NCBI GenBank assembly: GCA_029580855.1
Contig: JAKPQH010000072.1
Coordinates: 1 to 32,879, forward strand
DNA from: a bacterium
GTDB lineage: Bacteria; Methylomirabilota; Methylomirabilia; Methylomirabilales; 2-02-FULL-66-22
DNA: 32,879 nucleotides
Direction: 5' to 3'
Made by a program: the position numbers and the translations under genes
Notes under the pieces: model-generated
What the model saw: only the letters and a program-made list of their open reading frames with translations
Database searches by the model: none
What the model was told of the DNA's origin: nothing
Part shown: positions 25,238 through 32,879 of the stretch, one piece after another
How positions within the stretch are numbered: the first letter of the stretch is position 1
Layout: each line of letters opens with the position of its first letter

Positions 25238-25357
25238 CAGCTTTCAGCTTTCAGCGATCAGCCATCCGTTGGAGCTATCAGCGTTCGGCTTTCAGCAATC
25301 AGCGAAATGCACGGACCCATGACCCGAAAGCTGAACGCTGATTGCTGACCGCTAATC
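25238..25357. repeat. WTCAGC repeat cluster with inverted arms between valS and birA
   Basis: Six WTCAGC words occur on the plus strand (25243, 25250, 25257, 25277, 25291, 25298), followed by GCTGA-type reverse copies. CAGCAATCAGCG (25293-25304) and CGCTGATTGCTG (25336-25347) form a perfect 12-bp inverted repeat with a 31-base loop. An outer arm pairs GCGTTCGGCTTTC with GAAAGCTGAACGC with one wobble. The cluster reaches the valS stop codon at one end and the birA leader at the other. Confidence 0.75.
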
Positions 25358-28165
25358 GCTGCTCTTCCCCTGCGCCTCGAGATGCGCCAGGGTCGCCTCG
25401 AGCTTGGCGTGCTGGTCCGCCAGTTCGGCGCGCGCCGCCCGCTGTTGGCTCACCACCGCCGGCGGCGCCTTGCCGACAAAATCCGGATTGCCGAGCTTCC
25501 TGGCGATCCGCTCCAACGCCGCTTCCGTCTTGGCCAACTCTTTCCGGACCCGCTCGCGTTCGGCGTCCACATCGATCACATCTTCCAGCGGCACATGCAC
25601 TTCGAGCCCCCGGACCACCACGGTCGCCGCCAGCGAAGGTTTTGTCAGCCCCTGGCCGAACTCCAGCCGCGACAGCCGTGCCAGGCTCACGAGATACTCG
25701 CGGCAGGCGGCCAGCACCGCATCCTGCTCCGCGTTCCCGGTCTTGACGAGGAGAGGCACCTCCTGCGCGGGGGAGATATTGTAACTGGAGCGGATGTTGC
25801 GCACTTCGCGGGTGATCTCCATGAGGTGCTCCATGCTGGCAACGGCCTGGGGGAACTCCAACCGCGGGTCCGGCTGGGGCCAAGGGGCCGCCATGATGCT
25901 GTGCCCCTGGTGGGGCAAGCGCTGCCAGATCTCCTCGGTGATGAACGGCATGATGGGGTGCAGAAGGCGCAGCGCCTGCTCCAGGACCCGCGCCAGCAGG
26001 ATCCGCCCGGCCCGTCTCCCTGCCTCGTCGCCCGGTCCGGCCAGTTTTGTCTTCACGATTTCCAGGTACCAGTCGCAGTACTCGTGCCACAGGAACTGAT
26101 AGAGTAACGAGGCCGCGTCGTTGAAGCGGTACCCCTGGAACGCCTCCGCGACGCCCTGGGTGACCGCGTTCAGGCGGCTCAGAATCCACCGGTCGGCGAG
26201 GGTGAGCGGGAGGTCGAACGGCGAGAGGTGCTCTCCATCGCCATCCGTGAGATGCGGCGCGAGAAACCGGTAGGCGTTCCAGATCTTGTTACAGAAATGC
26301 CGGTACCCCTCGATCCGCTTCACCGAGAGCTTCACGTCGCTCCCCTGGCCGGCCAGTGCGGTCAGCGTAAATCGCAAGGCATCGGCGCCGAAGCGGGGAA
26401 AACCGTCCGGGTACTGTCGCCGGATGCTGTCCAGCGCCGCGGCGGGCGCACCGCCCGCCTGGGCGCCGTTCAGGAGATCCTCCAGCGTCGCGCCGTTGAT
26501 CACGTGCAGGGGGTCGATCACGTTGCCCCGGGTCTTCGACATCTTGTCGCCCTGCTCGTCGCGGATCAGACCGTGGATCACCACGTCACGGAAGGGCACG
26601 TCACCCATGAAGCGCAGACCCATCATGATCATCCGCGCCACCCAGAAAAACAGAATGTCGAACCCCGTGACCAGACACGAGGTCGGGTAATACACGGAGA
26701 GCGCCCGGGTCTGCTCGGGCCACCCCAGCGTAGAAAACGGCCACAGGGCCGAACTGAACCAGGTGTCCAGGACGTCCGTTTCCTGGCGCAGACCCCCGCC
26801 GCAGCGGGGGCACGCGGCGGGCGTCTCGCGGGACACCACGGTCTCGCCGCACGGGTCGCAGTACCAGGCCGGAATCCGGTGCCCCCACCAGATCTGCCGC
26901 GAAATGCACCAATCCCGGATGTTCCGCATCCACTCGAAGTAGGTCTTCTCCCACTGGCCGGGGATGATGCGGATGCGCCCGTCCTCGACCGCCCGGATGG
27001 CCGGCTCGGCCAGCGGTGCCATCTTCACGAACCACTGGCGGGACAGCGACGGTTCCACCACCGTCTGGCACCGGTAGCAGTGGCCCACGGCGTGACGGTG
27101 GTCCTCGACCTTCGCAAGAAGCCCTTCGTGCGCCAGCTGCTTGACCACGCCCTTGCGGCAGGCGAACCGGTCCTGACCCGCGTACGGGCCCGCATTCTCG
27201 TTCATCCGGCCGTCGTCCCCGATGACCTTGATCTGCGGGAGTCGATGGCGCAGACCGCACTCGAAGTCCTTGGGGTCGTGCGCGGGCGTCACCTTCACCA
27301 CGCCGGTGCCGAACTCTCGATCCACGTACTCGTCGATCACGATGGGGATTTCCCGGTTCATGACGGGCAGGGTAACGCGCCGCCCGTGCAGCCGACGGAA
27401 GCGCTCGTCCGCCGGATGGACCGCCACCGCGGTGTCGCCCAGCATCGTTTCGGGACGCGTGGTCGCCACGACGACATCGCCGGAGCCGGACGCGAGGGGA
27501 TACCGGATATGCCAGAGCTTTCCATCCTGTTCCTGGTACTCCACCTCCAGGTCCGACAGCGCCGTCTGGCAGCGCGGGCACCAGTTGATGATGTAATCCC
27601 CCCGGTAGATGAGACCAGCCTCGTAGAGCCGGCAGAAGACTTCGCGCACCGCATGGGACAGACCGGGGTCCAGCGTAAAACGCTCGCGCGCCCAGTCGCA
27701 CGACGCGCCGAGCGTCCGCAGCTGCCGGATGATGGTCCCGCCTGATTCGCGCTTCCAAGTCCACACGCGCTCCACGAAGGCGTCGCGCCCGACCTCGTCC
27801 CGCGTGAGCCCTTCCTGTCGCAACTGCCGCTCCACCACATTCTGCGTGGCGATGCCGGCATGGTCCGTCCCGGGCATCCAGAGGGTGTTGTCGCCCCGCA
27901 TCCGATGCCAGCGGATCAGGATGTCCTGCAGGCTGTTGTTCAGCGCGTGCCCCATGTGCAGGGAGCCGGTGACGTTGGGCGGCGGGATCACAATGGAGTA
28001 CGGGGGCGCGGTCGAGGTCTCGTCCGCGCGAAACAGGCCGTGCTCCTCCCAAAATCGATACCAGCGCGCCTCCACGCTCTCGGGGTCGTACCCCTGTTTC
28101 CCCGACCTGCCGGCCTCCGGTGTGTCCGACGGCCGCGCCGCCTTTGCGTCGTGCGTCTCGGTCAT
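25352..28165 (-). CDS. valS: valyl-tRNA synthetase
   Basis: ValS charges tRNA-Val and edits mischarged threonine. The 937-residue class I enzyme has the HIGH signature as [13 protein letters not shown] near residues 64-76, KMSKT (KMSKS motif) near 540, the CP1 editing domain between them, Cys-pair zinc-type motifs (WCPRC, CDPC with CPRC), and the C-terminal coiled-coil arm typical of ValS (residues about 870-935). The ATG at 28165 has GGAG at seven bases. The frame is open 14 codons further, but without a ribosome site or conservation. It follows the response-regulator gene by 93 bases and is probably in the same transcript, unless the hairpin in the gap stops it. Confidence 0.97.
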   Translation of the reverse strand: MTETHDAKAARPSDTPEAGRSGKQGYDPESVEARWYRFWEEHGLFRADETSTAPPYSIVIPPPNVTGSLHMGHALNNSLQDILIRWHRMRGDNTLWMPGTDHAGIATQNVVERQLRQEGLTRDEVGRDAFVERVWTWKRESGGTIIRQLRTLGASCDWARERFTLDPGLSHAVREVFCRLYEAGLIYRGDYIINWCPRCQTALSDLEVEYQEQDGKLWHIRYPLASGSGDVVVATTRPETMLGDTAVAVHPADERFRRLHGRRVTLPVMNREIPIVIDEYVDREFGTGVVKVTPAHDPKDFECGLRHRLPQIKVIGDDGRMNENAGPYAGQDRFACRKGVVKQLAHEGLLAKVEDHRHAVGHCYRCQTVVEPSLSRQWFVKMAPLAEPAIRAVEDGRIRIIPGQWEKTYFEWMRNIRDWCISRQIWWGHRIPAWYCDPCGETVVSRETPAACPRCGGGLRQETDVLDTWFSSALWPFSTLGWPEQTRALSVYYPTSCLVTGFDILFFWVARMIMMGLRFMGDVPFRDVVIHGLIRDEQGDKMSKTRGNVIDPLHVINGATLEDLLNGAQAGGAPAAALDSIRRQYPDGFPRFGADALRFTLTALAGQGSDVKLSVKRIEGYRHFCNKIWNAYRFLAPHLTDGDGEHLSPFDLPLTLADRWILSRLNAVTQGVAEAFQGYRFNDAASLLYQFLWHEYCDWYLEIVKTKLAGPGDEAGRRAGRILLARVLEQALRLLHPIMPFITEEIWQRLPHQGHSIMAAPWPQPDPRLEFPQAVASMEHLMEITREVRNIRSSYNISPAQEVPLLVKTGNAEQDAVLAACREYLVSLARLSRLEFGQGLTKPSLAATVVVRGLEVHVPLEDVIDVDAERERVRKELAKTEAALERIARKLGNPDFVGKAPPAVVSQQRAARAELADQHAKLEATLAHLEAQGKSSD

Positions 28166-28204
28166 GCCAAGCTCCGAAAGAAGAAGGGGGACGCCGACCC
28201 CGGC

Positions 28205-28225
28205 CACCCATCCGCAGGATGGGTG
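28205..28225. other. perfect 9-bp hairpin upstream of valS
   Basis: CACCCATCC (28205-28213) and GGATGGGTG (28217-28225) form a perfect stem with a three-base loop in the 93-base gap between the response-regulator gene and valS. No T-run follows on the minus strand, so it is not a standard terminator. Confidence 0.6.
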
Positions 28226-28258
28226 TGGTCCAGCATCCCCGCGCGATTCAAGCCGTTC

Positions 28259-29797
28259 TCAGGACGATTTTTCTTTTTCTGCCATCCGCCGGAGTCGTTC
28301 GATCTCTTTCGTAATGAGAATCTCGGCAAGATCCGGCACGACTTCCCAGACGATCTTCTCGAATCGATCGAGTAGCTTCTCGCTCAGTTCGCTCTTGAGA
28401 TCACTCGCCACGCGCTCCGTGACCGCCTCGCGCATGGCGGCCAGCTCCGACGGGGCCACTCCCATCGGGGGGCACGGCGCCGGCTCCTCCGCAACCGGGC
28501 CGGCAGACGCAGAAGGTGCCGCCGCGTCGGCCGGAAACTCCTCCGCCGGAACGCCGAGGGGTGCCGGAGCCGGCTCCGATTCGCGGGCCTCCGTCGATCC
28601 CGAAACTTCGGCCTCCGTCTGAATCGGCGCGGGACACTCGAACGGCGCGGCGGTCCCGGTCGTTGTTGGCTCGACGGCATCCGCCACGCCCTCGTCCGTA
28701 ATCTGATCCGAAAGCTCGCCGAAGCGGTGATCCGTTTGCCGGAGAGACGGCACGACCGTCTCGAAACCGGCCGTTTCCGCAGTGTCCGTCCCCGGGAACG
28801 CCGTGAAGTCGAGCTCCGGTAAATCCATCGTGAGGGTATCGGCCGGAACGGTGTCGCCGGCCACCGGAGCGAGCAGATCGTCAACCGAAAGCGCCGGGGG
28901 CTCCTCCTTTCCGGCTTCGACCATCGGCAGCGGCGACGCATCGGCGGAAAGCTCAAAGACGGGTTCGGCGAGAATCGCGTCTGCAACCGCAGCGTCGGCC
29001 GGCGGCGGCAGCGCGGAAACCTCCGGGCTGGCCGCAAGCAGATCGTCCAGCGACAGGCTTTCCGGAAGCGGCAGCACATCCATGGCATCGGCGGCGGAGG
29101 CGATCTCTCCAGGAAGGTCCTCGAGGTCGGGTGTCTCCAGATCGTGTGTACTCTCGGTCCGGGGGGGTGGGCCGGCGACCGCTCGCACCTCGCCACGCGC
29201 TGCGTCGACGCTTCCGGCGGGCGGCGTCGGCTCGGGTGGCCCGGCCAGGAGCTGCCATAACTCGTCCTGAGACGGGGGTGGGGCCGCAACTCGTTGTGCC
29301 GGAGGTGGCGGCGCCACGTCCGGCGCGCGCGCCGCCACCCGCGCCGCGGCCGCCGCCGGCGAGATCGTCAGGGTGGTGGCGCTATCCGCCAGCTTGGCCG
29401 CGGTTTCCGCGCCCCTCGCCTCCATCGCCTTTGCGAAGAGGAGCTGCTTCACCTTCCCGATCAACACTTGGGACTCGAACGGCTTGGTGACGAAATCGTT
29501 GGCCCCGACTTGCGCGGCTCGTTGACGGTCGAACGACTCGAACGTGCCTGCGAGGAGGATGACGGGCACCGACCGAAGCGCCGGCTCCGCCCGCAGCGCG
29601 GCGCACACATCGTACCCGTTCATGTCCGGCATGACAAGGTCCAGCAGCACCAGGTCCGGGCGCGTCTCCTTCGCCTCGCGAATCGTCTCTTCGCCGCTCC
29701 GTGCCTGGGCAAGGACAAAATCTTCCTTGCTAAACGTCAACTCCACCACCTTCTGGATCGTTACGCTATCGTCCGCGACCAGGATTCGAGCGCCCAT
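28259..29797 (-). CDS. response regulator with long acidic linker and C-terminal helical domain
   Basis: The 512-residue protein opens with a receiver domain (1-125): acidic pair Asp9-Asp10, phosphoacceptor Asp53 in LVLLDLVMPDMNG, and Lys105 in VTKPF. A long Ala/Pro/Glu/Asp-rich, low-complexity region (about 140-430) is probably disordered. The last 70 residues are helical, with the element KIVWEVVPDLAEILI, seen at the end of other long receiver proteins in delta-type bacteria. No DNA-binding or enzymatic output domain is visible, so it probably works by protein contact. The ATG at 29797 has GGGAGGA upstream. It lies 36 bases after a cheW gene, which ties it to chemosensory signalling or motility. 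Confidence 0.84.
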   Translation of the reverse strand: MGARILVADDSVTIQKVVELTFSKEDFVLAQARSGEETIREAKETRPDLVLLDLVMPDMNGYDVCAALRAEPALRSVPVILLAGTFESFDRQRAAQVGANDFVTKPFESQVLIGKVKQLLFAKAMEARGAETAAKLADSATTLTISPAAAAARVAARAPDVAPPPPAQRVAAPPPSQDELWQLLAGPPEPTPPAGSVDAARGEVRAVAGPPPRTESTHDLETPDLEDLPGEIASAADAMDVLPLPESLSLDDLLAASPEVSALPPPADAAVADAILAEPVFELSADASPLPMVEAGKEEPPALSVDDLLAPVAGDTVPADTLTMDLPELDFTAFPGTDTAETAGFETVVPSLRQTDHRFGELSDQITDEGVADAVEPTTTGTAAPFECPAPIQTEAEVSGSTEARESEPAPAPLGVPAEEFPADAAAPSASAGPVAEEPAPCPPMGVAPSELAAMREAVTERVASDLKSELSEKLLDRFEKIVWEVVPDLAEILITKEIERLRRMAEKEKSS

Positions 29798-29833
29798 CGG
29801 ATCCTCCCGGGGCAAAGCCACAGCCCATTCTCG

Positions 29834-30325
29834 CTAGGCCAGCAACGTGATCGCCTCCCCCGCCGCAAGGAGCTTTGACACATCGAGCCAGACGAGGGGT
29901 CGACCGCCAGCATTGGCGACCCCGCGAATGTACTCCGCACGAATCCCGAACACGCGCGGAGGGGGAGTCAAGATCCCGTCGGACGGAAGAGAGAGGACTC
30001 GCAGCACCTGATCCACCACGAGTCCGACGCGGGGGTCCGGTCCCGCAGCCGTCACGAGCAGGACCGCCTGGTGCGGGGGGCCGGGCTCCGCGACACCGAA
30101 ACGCTTCCGCAGGTTGAGCACCGCCAAGTACCGTCCCCGGTGCTCGATCACACCTTCCACGTGGGGGGGACAACGCGGCGTCTTCGTGGGCTCTCGATAG
30201 TCGATGATCTGTTCGACCTGACCGAGCTCCACCGCAAACGATTTCCCCGCCAACTGAAACAGGACGACCTGCGCCGGCCCGCCGGAGCCGCCGGCACCTC
30301 GGTCGCCCTGCGTCTGTGGGGCCAT
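29834..30325 (-). CDS. cheW: CheW-domain protein 1
   Basis: The 163-residue protein is a single CheW domain, the coupling fold that links chemoreceptors to the CheA kinase. After a short polar lead it reads VVLFQLAGKSFAVELGQV, then PPHVEGVIEHRGRYLAVLNL and VGLVVDQVLRVL, the standard strand pattern. The ATG at 30325 has GAGG at five bases. It lies between the second cheW gene and the response-regulator gene, all spaced by 35-36 bases, so they are likely one operon. No cheA or receptor gene is in the window. Confidence 0.9.
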   Translation of the reverse strand: MAPQTQGDRGAGGSGGPAQVVLFQLAGKSFAVELGQVEQIIDYREPTKTPRCPPHVEGVIEHRGRYLAVLNLRKRFGVAEPGPPHQAVLLVTAAGPDPRVGLVVDQVLRVLSLPSDGILTPPPRVFGIRAEYIRGVANAGGRPLVWLDVSKLLAAGEAITLLA

Positions 30326-30360
30326 CCGCACCTCACGGGCCCGGCGATTCAAACGCCCGC

Positions 30361-30873
30361 TTACCCCTCGGAGAAACTGGCGACCTCTGCCATGCCTCCC
30401 AACCCGTCTTCGCTCACCAGGATGATCACCCGGCCCTCTTTCCCGATCAACCCGCGAAAAAGCGACGGGCTCAGCATGGACGCCATCGCCGGCATCGGCG
30501 CAATGCGCTGTGGGTCGATATCCACGACCCCCAAGACCGCATCTACGAGAAGGCCGAGCGGCCTCCCGCGTCCTTGAATCAAGAGAACGCGGGTGCTCGG
30601 CGGCAGTGTGTCTGCCGAAACCCCGAAAAGTTCCCCGAGGCGGACCAAGGGCAGCTTCCGGCCCCGATAGGCCAGCGCGGTGCAAATCTGGTATCGCGGC
30701 GTGGGCAGGCCCGTGATGCCCTCGGAGGAAAGCACCTCCCACAAACCGCGAATCCCGATCCCGTACAGACTCTCCCCGACGCGGAAAAGCAGGACCTGCT
30801 CCACCTGCCCCCGCGCTGCCGGTGCCGCTCCCCGACTGCGCACCCCGCGTCTCACCAGCGTGCGCGCTTCCAC
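30361..30873 (-). CDS. cheW: CheW-domain protein 2
   Basis: This is a 170-residue CheW-like protein, diverged from the neighbouring one. Typical strands are QVLLFRVGESLYGIGIRGL, TALAYRGRKLPLVRLGELF and LGLLVDAVLGVVDI. The N-terminal 23 residues are basic. The start is a GTG at 30873 preceded by GAGGAGG. It is the first gene after a strong promoter, with a leader of about 38 nt. Two different CheW proteins next to a receiver protein suggest a scaffold for a chemosensory array whose kinase is encoded elsewhere. Confidence 0.88.
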   Translation of the reverse strand: MEARTLVRRGVRSRGAAPAARGQVEQVLLFRVGESLYGIGIRGLWEVLSSEGITGLPTPRYQICTALAYRGRKLPLVRLGELFGVSADTLPPSTRVLLIQGRGRPLGLLVDAVLGVVDIDPQRIAPMPAMASMLSPSLFRGLIGKEGRVIILVSEDGLGGMAEVASFSEG

Positions 30874-30918
30874 CCCGCCTCCTCGCCGAACAGCGCAGCA
30901 CTTGCGATAGGCGTCGTG

Positions 30919-30947
30919 ACAATAACGATCACCCTCGGGATTGTCAA
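30919..30947 (-). promoter_or_regulatory. sigma70-type promoter of the cheW-cheW-regulator operon
   Basis: On the minus strand TTGACA (30947-30942) and TATTGT (30924-30919) are 17 bases apart, near-consensus, with a predicted start near 30912. It drives the cheW-cheW-response regulator genes and possibly valS. Confidence 0.7.
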
Positions 30948-31156
30948 GCCATTTCCCTCCGGCAGCTTCTAAATGAAATGCGCTAACTCCGCATCAAAAG
31001 AGGATATACGCGCATCGACTGTCGCGATTCAACTTGCCGCAGACACACACGGTGGATAGCGCCAGAGAACACACACCGCCTGCGAGGAAGATACCGACGG
31101 CGTGCCCGCGAAGCGTTGACCCTGAGAGGCCCGGGGTCGGGCAGGACGACCACCCG

Positions 31157-32047
31157 TCAGCGAATCGCCCCCATGGTAAGTCCACGCACAATGTATTTCT
31201 GGACAAACAGGCTGAGAATCAGCTGGGGTAGAACCGCCACCAGGGAGGCCGCAGCCATCTGCCCCCAGAGCACCTGCTCGTAGGAGATGAACTGGATGGC
31301 GCCCACCGTCACCGGGAAGGTTTGTCGTCCGGCGAGCATCAGCGGGTAGTTGAAGGCGTTCCAGCTGAACATGAATCCGAGGATCAACGTCACCGCGATT
31401 CCCGGAAGGCTCAACGGCAAGATCACCCTGGTCATGACCCCCCACCAGGAACACCCATCGATCTTCGCCGCCTCTTCCACTTCCGTGGGGATCTCCATGA
31501 AGAAGCTCCGCAGCATCCAGATCGTAAAGGGCAGCGTGATGATCTGATAGGCGAGGATGAGCCCGTGATACGTGTTGTACAGGCCCGTGCGCTGAAACAA
31601 GATATAGAGGGGGATGAGAAACGCGATGAAGGGCGCAAACCGGAAGCTCATGAATAAGAAGGCCAACTGCTCTTTGAACCGGAACCGATAACGCGCCAGC
31701 GCAAACGACGCGGGAATTCCAGCCAGGAAGGACAGCAGAACCGCTCCTCCGGAAATGAGAATGCTGTTCAGGAAGAACAGCGGGAAATCGGGGCGCGCCG
31801 ACGCGTAGGAGCCCCGCTGGCGCCCGATGAAGATGCCGGCGTAGTTGTCCAGCGTCGGCTCGAACACCAGCTTCGGCGGTGCCGCGATGACGTCCAATGG
31901 CTGCTTCAGCGAGGTGAGGAGGATCCAGAAAAAAGGAAACACGGTCCAGATGACCAAAGCCACGGCAGCCAGCGTGAGCAGGCCCACCCGCAGCAGCCGC
32001 ATGGCTCGCCGCCCGCGGCTGGGACCGCCTCCGTCCGGCGCACTCAT
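31157..32047 (-). CDS. carbohydrate-type ABC transporter permease (MalG-like)
   Basis: This 296-residue inner-membrane protein is one of two permeases of a CUT1-type ABC importer. It has about six membrane helices and the cytoplasmic EAA loop that contacts the ATPase (EVEEAAKIDGCSWWGVMTRV, near residues 195-215), followed by ILPLSLPGI. The ATG at 32047 overlaps the stop of the preceding permease (ATGA). No ATPase or binding-protein gene is inside the window; they may lie beyond the right edge. The substrate is probably a sugar or polyol, by family only. The 209 bases from its stop to the cheW promoter hold no gene and no clear terminator. Confidence 0.92.
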   Translation of the reverse strand: MSAPDGGGPSRGRRAMRLLRVGLLTLAAVALVIWTVFPFFWILLTSLKQPLDVIAAPPKLVFEPTLDNYAGIFIGRQRGSYASARPDFPLFFLNSILISGGAVLLSFLAGIPASFALARYRFRFKEQLAFLFMSFRFAPFIAFLIPLYILFQRTGLYNTYHGLILAYQIITLPFTIWMLRSFFMEIPTEVEEAAKIDGCSWWGVMTRVILPLSLPGIAVTLILGFMFSWNAFNYPLMLAGRQTFPVTVGAIQFISYEQVLWGQMAAASLVAVLPQLILSLFVQKYIVRGLTMGAIR

Positions 32048-32879
32048 AGCTCCGTTTGCTCCGCGGCACGACGCCAGTAACGCATGAGGACGTAACTGGC
32101 GATGAAGACCATCACAAGGAGGACCATGGCGTACGCCATCCCCATACCCATCTGGTACCATTGAAACGCATAAAAGAAGGCCCGCATGTGGAGGTTCATG
32201 GTCGCATCGGCGGGTCCGCCGACAGTGGTGGCGTATATGACGTCGAAGATTCGCAGCGAATCCATGATCCGAAAGGTCGTCGCCAAAATGATAAACGGCT
32301 TGAGCAAAGGAAGCGTGATATAACGTAGAACCTCCCAGCCGCCCGCACCGTCCACGACGGCGGCCTCGTACGGCTCGTAGGGCAAGGACTGCAGACCGCC
32401 CAGAAGGATCAGGGATACGAAAGGAAGGTTCCCCCAGGTATCGATGACGAGGACCGACACCATGGCGGCGTTCACCGATCCCAGCCAGTTGACCGGACCC
32501 AGACCCACCAATCCCAGCAGGTGATTCAAGATGCCCGCCTTTGTCGAGGCCATCATCACCTTCCACATCAGGGCCGTGATGACCGGCGGCATCATCAATG
32601 GCATCAGCATCATGGCGCGCAGGACGCCGCGGCCGACGATCCGGCCGTGCAGCAGCAAGGCCACGCCGATGCCGAGCGAGACCTGGGCCAAAACGGCGAC
32701 CGCCGTGTAGGCCAGCGTGAACTGAACGGAGTAGACGAACAGGGGGTCCCCCGGCATCTTGAGGTAGTTTCCGAGCCAGATGAACCGAAAGAGGTGGGGA
32801 TACTGGAGGAAGTAGCTGGTGAGGCTGTAGTACACACCGAGACAGAAGGGGTAGATCATCCCGACCAGCAGGATCAGCG
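32044..32879 (-). CDS. carbohydrate-type ABC transporter permease (MalF-like), 5' end cut by window
   Basis: This is the partner permease of the same importer. The reading frame continues to the window edge through the codons for LILLVG before the methionine at 32859, so the true start lies outside. At least five membrane helices are visible, and the EAA loop reads EPYEAAVVDGAGGWEVLRYI, followed by TLPLLKPF. The segment MIYPFCLGVYYSL is the usual end of the first helix in MalF/UgpA-type proteins. It overlaps the MalG-like gene by four bases. Confidence 0.9.
   Translation of the reverse strand, partial: LILLVGMIYPFCLGVYYSLTSYFLQYPHLFRFIWLGNYLKMPGDPLFVYSVQFTLAYTAVAVLAQVSLGIGVALLLHGRIVGRGVLRAMMLMPLMMPPVITALMWKVMMASTKAGILNHLLGLVGLGPVNWLGSVNAAMVSVLVIDTWGNLPFVSLILLGGLQSLPYEPYEAAVVDGAGGWEVLRYITLPLLKPFIILATTFRIMDSLRIFDVIYATTVGGPADATMNLHMRAFFYAFQWYQMGMGMAYAMVLLVMVFIASYVLMRYWRRAAEQTEL

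Noticed and set aside
30948..31156. Possible small gene or terminator after the ABC permease
   Set aside because: No family-like ORF, and no hairpin with a T-run on the minus strand could be found.

Overview
This is a GC-rich bacterial chromosome segment, densely coded and with mostly G/C third codon positions. It is built around one [NiFe] hydrogenase locus. No rRNA, tRNA, CRISPR array, insertion sequence or phage gene is visible. The organism cannot be named from the sequence. The gene mix (HdrA/Qmo-type electron-transfer proteins, a cytoplasmic Mvh-type hydrogenase, a yeast-GDH2-like NAD-glutamate dehydrogenase, CheW proteins with a long-tailed response regulator, WTCAGC-type intergenic repeats) would fit an uncultivated Methylomirabilota/Rokubacteria-, Nitrospirota- or Desulfobacterota-like lineage. 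That is inference only.

Plus strand, 279-15287. hypA and hypB come first. A 509-base gap follows with a near-consensus promoter and a long, structured leader that contains a terminator-like hairpin. Then comes a tight operon at 1974-9912: an HdrA-family flavoprotein, MvhD, MvhG (hydrogenase small subunit), MvhA (hydrogenase large subunit), a second HdrA/QmoA-like flavoprotein, a 98-residue winged-helix-like protein and a QmoC-like membrane subunit. A hydrogenase maturation protease, an EamA transporter, a flavin reductase and a 994-residue glutamate dehydrogenase follow co-directionally.

Minus strand, 15340-17033. A Sir2 deacetylase is followed by a MntA-HepT toxin-antitoxin pair that has its own strong promoter.

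Plus strand, 17226-23450. hypF-hypC-hypD-hypE form a compact operon, completing the hypABCDEF maturation set. After a 652-base gap with no recognised gene comes a nucleotidyltransferase-like gene with a small overlapping partner.

Minus strand, 23512-32879. In transcription order from the right edge: two sugar-type ABC permeases (the first cut by the window edge), then cheW, cheW, a response regulator, valS, birA and coaX.

How the genes work together. HypA-F and the protease build and insert the NiFe(CN)2CO site into MvhA. MvhAG would pass electrons from H2 through MvhD to the two HdrA-type flavoproteins. HdrA plus MvhD together match the domain plan of QmoB, the second flavoprotein matches QmoA, and the membrane protein matches QmoC. 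No HdrB (CCG-domain) gene is present, so the likely partner is the quinone pool rather than a disulfide. This hydrogenase-Qmo hybrid is the most interesting system in the window.
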